Part shown: one piece after another, positions 60,428 to 64,000 of the stretch
Position numbering within the stretch: position 1 is the stretch's first letter
Layout of the letters: each line of letters begins with the position of its first letter
NCBI RefSeq assembly: GCF_001649575.2
Contig: NC_051434.1
Location: 17,291,273-17,355,272 of the forward strand
DNA from: Kryptolebias marmoratus
Taxonomy: Eukaryota > Chordata > Actinopteri > Cyprinodontiformes > Rivulidae
Direction of reading: 5' to 3'
DNA length: 64,000 nucleotides
Translations under genes and position numbers: made by a program
The notes under the pieces: generated by a model
Told to the model about the DNA's origin: nothing
What the model saw: only the letters and a program-made list of their open reading frames with translations
Database searches by the model: none

Positions 60428-62831
60428 ACCCAGCTTGATGTTTCTGTGTGTTGCCAGTCCTCTCTGGACATGCCTCCTGTCGTCATGTCCCATCACTGGT
60501 TCTCAGCGCAGCTCATCAGCCGTTTTTGTTTCCGCGTTAACGTGCTTTTGCCACCTGCGCACAAACACCTGTGCTCTTTAGATGCCACCACTTATTCTCC
60601 CATTTCAAACAGCTTTTTATCTCTTTTATCCTCACCCTTTTCTTCATGTCTGGACTCTTTTTATAGTTTGATCACTATTCAGATGGCGTTAACAGATCGT
60701 GTTTATGCTCCAAGTGTTTTCACAGAAAAATCCCACTTTGTTTTTAAACATTAGATGTCATTTAAGCATAAACAGTAGAGTTTCCTTGTTGAATGCAGCA
60801 GCTGATCCACGTAAAATTCACATTTCAGTCCACCCATCGGACAAGGCTAATTATTTTCTCTGGTGCACAAGCTGTTAGCTTCACCTTTATTTTTAATGTT
60901 CAGGTTATGTTATTTAGAAACAGCATTCCCACACTTTTACCTGTTTAAGGCTGTGTTCACACCTGATAGTCCGGTAGACTCGGTTCGATTGGGGACCAAA
61001 ATGTCAACATTTGTTTCATTTTCAGCTGCTGTGGTTCGCATTCACACTGCACCGAGTCAATGGAGCCAAACTCTTTAAGCAGTCTGTTACCCCCCCTCGC
61101 CTGTGGTGGCGCTGCACCGAGAACTACTGAAGGAAAGAACACGAAAACCTCTGAAGGAGACGCTGAGCGCAACTTCCTTCTTCTGGGAAAGGAAACAAAA
61201 ATGGAGTGGCGTCAAATTGTAGCTGTTTTAGGGTTCCTGTTTTGTCTGTGGTACACGTGTCAAACAAACCACCAGCCATTTTTTCCCTTAGTGGTAGAAA
61301 CACGCGTTTGATTTGGTCGTATTTACCCAGAAGCCCCTGTGTTGTAGTCCTCTTCCTGCTTTTGGAGCGATCTCTGGTCCGCTTCTGTTCACGTATGCAT
61401 TCGAACCGCGCCAGAGTTCACTTCAACCGAACCGAGACCGAGGTTTTCAGGCGGACCAGAGTTCGCCTTTTTGGTCTGCATCAGAGTTCGATTGCACGTT
61501 CACACCTCCCCAAACGAACCGGACTTTCTAGGCCAACAAAGTAGGGTTTGATTAAAGCGGATTAAACATGGCTGCTGCGAACGCAGCCTAAGTGTGACTA
61601 TCACAGCTGGGCTCCAAAATATGCACATGGTCTTTTGAATTTTTTAAATTTATTTCATAGAATTTATTTGAAATAAAATTAAACCTTTATTCTTGAGTCC
61701 ATTCAGGGCCTTCTCTGAATACCTTGAAAGCATTGAGTTTGCCACTGATTTGAAATGCATTTAAAAAAATTTTTCTTCATCCTAAAATCCTAGTATAGCA
61801 GTTAAAGCAGAAATTGTCAAAAATTCTGCGCAAACTCTTTCGAAACAGACTTTCAAATCCACAAAGATCTTAAAATATTTTTATTCCCAAAACTACAGCT
61901 CTGCTCAGCTTAACAAATGTCCTGAGCATCTTTAAGTTAATGTTGAGTTTCTGTACACTCATAACCTTTGTTCATAACAACATCCTTGAGACATAAGACC
62001 TGGGATAAATGGAGGAAGTAACTTATTGCAACTAAAGCAAGTGGAGTCAAAATAGACTAATTGTAAGCTTTTTTAAAAAAACGTCAAAAAACAACTGGTT
62101 TCAGCGCAAAAGGATCATTCTGCAGTTATGATTGGCACCGAAAAAGTGCAAATGCACTCATGCATTATTACTTGGATTTGTAACTCTGAGACTCACGGCT
62201 GCTGCTTCTGGTCATTTAATAAAAATGTGTTCATAGTGCAGTGATGTGAGTAGAGGCAGCTTCTATGGTCAGTAACTCAGATCAGCATATGGATTTGTCT
62301 GGCTTAGTCTGTTTTATACTTTCTTTGTAATTGAGTTTGATTTCTGCCAGTAAGGCCTCTTTTTTTGCTCTATTTTTTTTCTAGTTTTGACAATTTTATC
62401 AACTTCTTGGCTAAAAGCAGTAAAGATACCCCAGGTAACCATGGTAGCAGACACAGATAACAAACGGTATCCACATTAAAGCAGTGTTTTTGTCTCTTAA
62501 TTATATCATTTTGTCACAGTGGGATGTAAATTATTGTTTTCTACAACTGATTCACATTATTCCTTATTTTATTCTGAAGAGCTGTAGGAAACCCCAACAC
62601 AATTTAATGCTTGGGTAGTAGAATATTTCAAATTAAGGTTTGATTAAAAGTGTTTATAAATGGTGCTTATTTTTCAGTCATTCATTTTCTAGGTATATTC
62701 ATTTTTCTTTTATTTTCTTTTGCATTTAGTGTATATTTCCTCACCATCTCCCTCCTCTCTTGTGTTTCATAGGTGCTTTCATCCCAGGACTCCCGGTGCA
62801 ACCAGTGGTTCTACGGTACCTAAACAAACTG
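45436..62831 (+). CDS. lpcat1: Lysophosphatidylcholine acyltransferase 1, 5' part (six exons)
   Basis: Coding exons are 45436-45522, 54926-55065, 55447-55661, 58386-58498, 58688-58748 and 62773-62831, in frame for 225 codons. The gene runs past the right edge, and the next exon is not seen by 64000. Intron 1 is about 9.4 kb. The NPFVHELKF motif near residue 14 and a hydrophobic membrane segment (about 30-62) open the protein. The acyltransferase domain follows, with catalytic HSSYFD at 118-123 (H-x4-D). SDQDSRRKTVEEIKRR, FPEGTCTN at about 189-196 and PGLPVQPVVLRY come next. The enzyme transfers acyl-CoA to lyso-PC (Lands cycle, also lyso-PAF) in the ER. C-terminal EF-hand-like repeats known for the family would lie outside the window. 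Confidence 0.94.
46120..46200. promoter_or_regulatory. Paired octamer-like sites in lpcat1 intron 1
   Basis: TTTGCATA (46148-46155) and a perfect octamer ATTTGCAT (46169-46176) lie on the same strand about two helical turns apart, with CAGATTAGAT between them. The surrounding unique sequence is GC-richer than the intron average. POU-factor binding is plausible but unproven. Confidence 0.35.
46515..46600 (+). repeat. tRNA-type SINE relic
   Basis: 'CTGGAAGGTCAGTGGTTCCATC' followed by 'CAGCTGCCCCCGATCCTCATGTC' follows the B-box and downstream wording of fish tRNA-derived SINEs. The copy is decayed, with no clear ends. Confidence 0.4.
47564..47578. repeat. (GT)n microsatellite
   Basis: Short perfect GT run. 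Confidence 0.8.
47636..47798. mobile_element. Short palindromic MITE
   Basis: The left end GGCCCTGTCCACATGGGAAA is mirrored by TTCTCATTTGGACAGCC on the right (reverse complement GGCTGTCCAAATGAGAA). Inner parts also pair (TGGTGTTTTG with CAAACGCCACCG). Noncoding; superfamily not assigned. It explains part of a misleading minus-strand open frame at 47697-48164. Confidence 0.5.
50935..51257 (-). mobile_element. tRNA-derived SINE
   Basis: On the minus strand it starts GGGGCGGCAGTGGCTCAGGA (A-box region) and has a B-box-like GTTCAAACCC (plus 51193-51202). 'GTGTCCTTAGGCAAGACAC' follows. The tail is 'AAAGCGCTATACAAGTGCAAGCC', shared by many fish SINEs. It is about 320 bp long and close to full length. 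It would be transcribed by RNA polymerase III and needs LINE machinery to move. Confidence 0.85.
51400..51620. promoter_or_regulatory. CNE-like block 9 in lpcat1 intron 1
   Basis: A GC-balanced unique segment with GATGGATCGGTTAAGC, ATATCATAAATCAGCCCC and GCCGTTAATTTATTAATGC (paired TTAAT cores). Possible long-range Iroquois enhancer in a bystander intron; inference. Confidence 0.3.
52435..52515. repeat. Degenerate TAGCTTTTAGCTAG minisatellite
   Basis: Three to four imperfect copies of a unit of about 24 bp containing 'TTTTAGCTAG' and 'TTTTGCT'. Confidence 0.6.
53002..53215. mobile_element. Palindromic hAT-like MITE
   Basis: Two inverted arms of about 80-100 bp. The left arm starts CAGAGGTAGGCAGTCCTGG; the right arm, reverse complemented, starts CAGGGGTGGGCAATCCTGG. 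Both continue through GGAGGGCCAC, CATCCTGCATGTTT and TCTCTGCTCCAACACACC. Flanking 8-mers ATATAGGA and ATAGAAGA match at 6 of 8. A very common fish repeat type; no transposase. Confidence 0.8.
53225..53490 (-). repeat. Dispersed repeat family 2, copy 4 (partial)
   Basis: Matches the middle of the family: 'TTTTGAGCTCAGTAATAGAGGTCATTGATTG', 'GTTTGCACTTTGAGAGGG', 'ACGTCCTGTAGCAGTGAGAGGC' and 'GCTTGTTTGCAAAAAAATTGAC'. Confidence 0.55.
54330..54366. repeat. Poly(A)/GA-rich tract
   Basis: A run of A interrupted by single G residues, within lpcat1 intron 1. Confidence 0.85.
55277..55298. repeat. Poly(T) tract in lpcat1 intron 2
   Basis: About 22 consecutive T, upstream of the exon 3 acceptor. Confidence 0.9.
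55662..58385 (+). other. lpcat1: lpcat1 intron 3 with a GC-rich insert
   Basis: Most of the intron is AT-rich. The segment 56860-57380 is clearly richer in GC and free of simple repeats, with many CCAC/CCTG runs. It resembles no gene I recognise, and its open frames (up to 123 codons, 57007-57378) lack splice context. It may be a decayed mobile element or a regulatory block. Confidence 0.4.
60247..60425. repeat. Two (GT)n microsatellites
   Basis: GT runs at 60247-60262 and 60388-60425 in lpcat1 intron 5; the second is about 19 units. Confidence 0.9.
60949..61588. mobile_element. Non-autonomous PIF/Harbinger-like element
   Basis: Ends GGCTGTGTTCACA and (reverse complement) GGCTGCGTTCGCA match at 11 of 13. 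TAA lies directly outside both ends (60946-60948 and 61589-61591), the TWA duplication of Harbinger elements. Inner inverted segments share 'GGTTCG' and 'CACACC' wording. The 640-bp interior encodes nothing recognisable. It is inserted in lpcat1 intron 5. Confidence 0.75.
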
Positions 62832-64000
62832 GTAAATCCACGGATACCTCTCTGCTCTCTGCTGCCACTTTCCTTTCATCATTTTCGCTGCCTGCTCCAT
62901 GGCTGTGACCTCCTTCACTTTAGCCCCGCCTCCAACTGTCCATCCACCTTGTCTTTCCAGACCCTGACACACCTGTGACGTAATGGTTTCTTTTCCTCGT
63001 GTCAGGGGTGTGTTTCCCCTCTTGTGTTGAATGACTTCATGTTCTAGTGGGATGATATTTCATCCCTCCCCTCCGGCTCCATCATGGCCTCGTCTCACAC
63101 ACACACACGGGCACACGAATGTGCACGGACAAGTGTCGTGTCTCTCTGCCAGCACCTGTCCTCACTCTCTCATTAATGATGCAGTTCTTATTACTAAGTT
63201 TTTTTTTTATGTCTGCTTTCCTAGAAAGCTTTTGTTCCCGTTTCTGTATGTGACCACTGTGCTGAATTCAAAGCAAAACAAAGCAACCTGCACTAACCAG
63301 AGTCCTTTTCTCTCCTCAACTTCTTCTTTCTGCACCAGCTAGTTTGCTGTCATAACATTTATGCGTAATTGCTCTCTTAGCTTCTTTTGTCACTTACAGT
63401 TAAAAATAACTCTAATAAACCTTACATGTGCCGCATGTGCATATCTAATTTTGACTTGTATGTGCTTTCCCACTCACTTTGTGGTATTTTAAATACATTC
63501 CACTTACATAGTGTTGGTGTCCAAAGTTATTGTTACCATATTGGTAAAGTTCATGTCAAATTTCCAAATCATCTTGAGGGCACATATGTGAAAATCTGCT
63601 TCTTTTTTTTTACGGAATATAAGATGCTTGCATCATTGTGGAACATGTAGCAATATTTCTCAGTATTGTTAGTTTTACCACACTCGGATTAAATCAAGAA
63701 CAGTACTTTGCATTCCTTTACTGATTCATCTCTTCTGAATTTAAATATTTTCATATAATTTCATTATTAATTCAAGTATTTTACCAATAAAAATGTGTCA
63801 AAGGTGGTGCAATAAAATCGACTGCTAGCCTTAAAAAGGTGCTGTACTAGAAGTTGTGCAATAGTCATTTTTTTCCTCTTTACATAGAGATTTTTAATGA
63901 GAATTATAAGTATCTTACCGGTGCATTATGTTTGTATTATGAACATTTGCTTATGCTGTTTATTTATGAAATGTTTGTGAAGACAGACATATGGTCAGCT
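62832..64000 (+). other. lpcat1: lpcat1 intron 6 to window edge
   Basis: Starts at donor GTAAAT. No exon encoding the expected ITWTWQGPG-type continuation was found, so the intron extends beyond the window. A short (CA)n run lies at 63094-63108. Confidence 0.65.

Noticed and set aside
1..64000. CRISPR arrays, bacterial operons and phage genes
   Set aside because: Nothing of the kind is visible; introns, SINEs and vertebrate gene families show a fish nuclear genome.

Overview
The window looks like nuclear DNA from a teleost fish, probably a spiny-rayed (percomorph) species. It has intron-containing genes with GT-AG junctions, abundant microsatellites, non-autonomous DNA transposons, a tRNA-type SINE and a solo LTR. 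The gene order Iroquois cluster - ndufs6 - mrpl36 - lpcat1 matches the vertebrate IrxA neighbourhood (human 5p15.33). Species cannot be named from the sequence alone.

Layout. 1.5-4.9 kb: an irx1 gene on the plus strand, with five coding exons and 443 codons. 5-27 kb: about 22 kb without a recognisable gene, made of repeats and several dense, CNE-like (conserved-noncoding-element-like) stretches that could be Iroquois enhancers. 27.2-29.8 kb: an irx4 gene on the plus strand, with six coding exons, 407 codons and two upstream ORFs. 29.8-39.4 kb: a second gene-poor interval with repeats and CNE-like blocks. 39.4-41.6 kb: ndufs6 on the minus strand, four exons. 42.67-43.03 kb: mrpl36 on the plus strand, head-to-head with ndufs6. 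45.4 kb to the right edge: the first six coding exons of lpcat1 on the plus strand (225 codons), continuing beyond the window.

No irx2 homeobox is visible between irx1 and irx4. Together with the compact spacing, this suggests the reduced teleost 'b' ohnolog cluster (irx1b-irx4b). That assignment is inference. The two homeodomains share unusual substitutions (LQEHQ and ITRM), which may reflect gene conversion.

Mobile elements are the other main content. I traced a dispersed family of at least nine copies with Helitron/HINE-like ends, and an unclassified family of about 0.9 kb with four copies. One member of the first family has inserted inside a member of the second. There are also a solo LTR with TG...CA ends and a 5-bp duplication, a Harbinger-like element with TAA duplications, hAT-like MITEs (short non-autonomous inverted-repeat elements), Tc1 transposase fossils and a SINE.

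The two Iroquois genes encode TALE-homeodomain transcription factors used in patterning. ndufs6 (complex I) and mrpl36 (mitoribosome) are mitochondrial housekeeping genes sharing a divergent promoter. lpcat1 encodes a lysophosphatidylcholine acyltransferase. The last three look like bystanders retained next to the Iroquois regulatory landscape. CNE calls are read from composition and motifs only; no alignment was possible.
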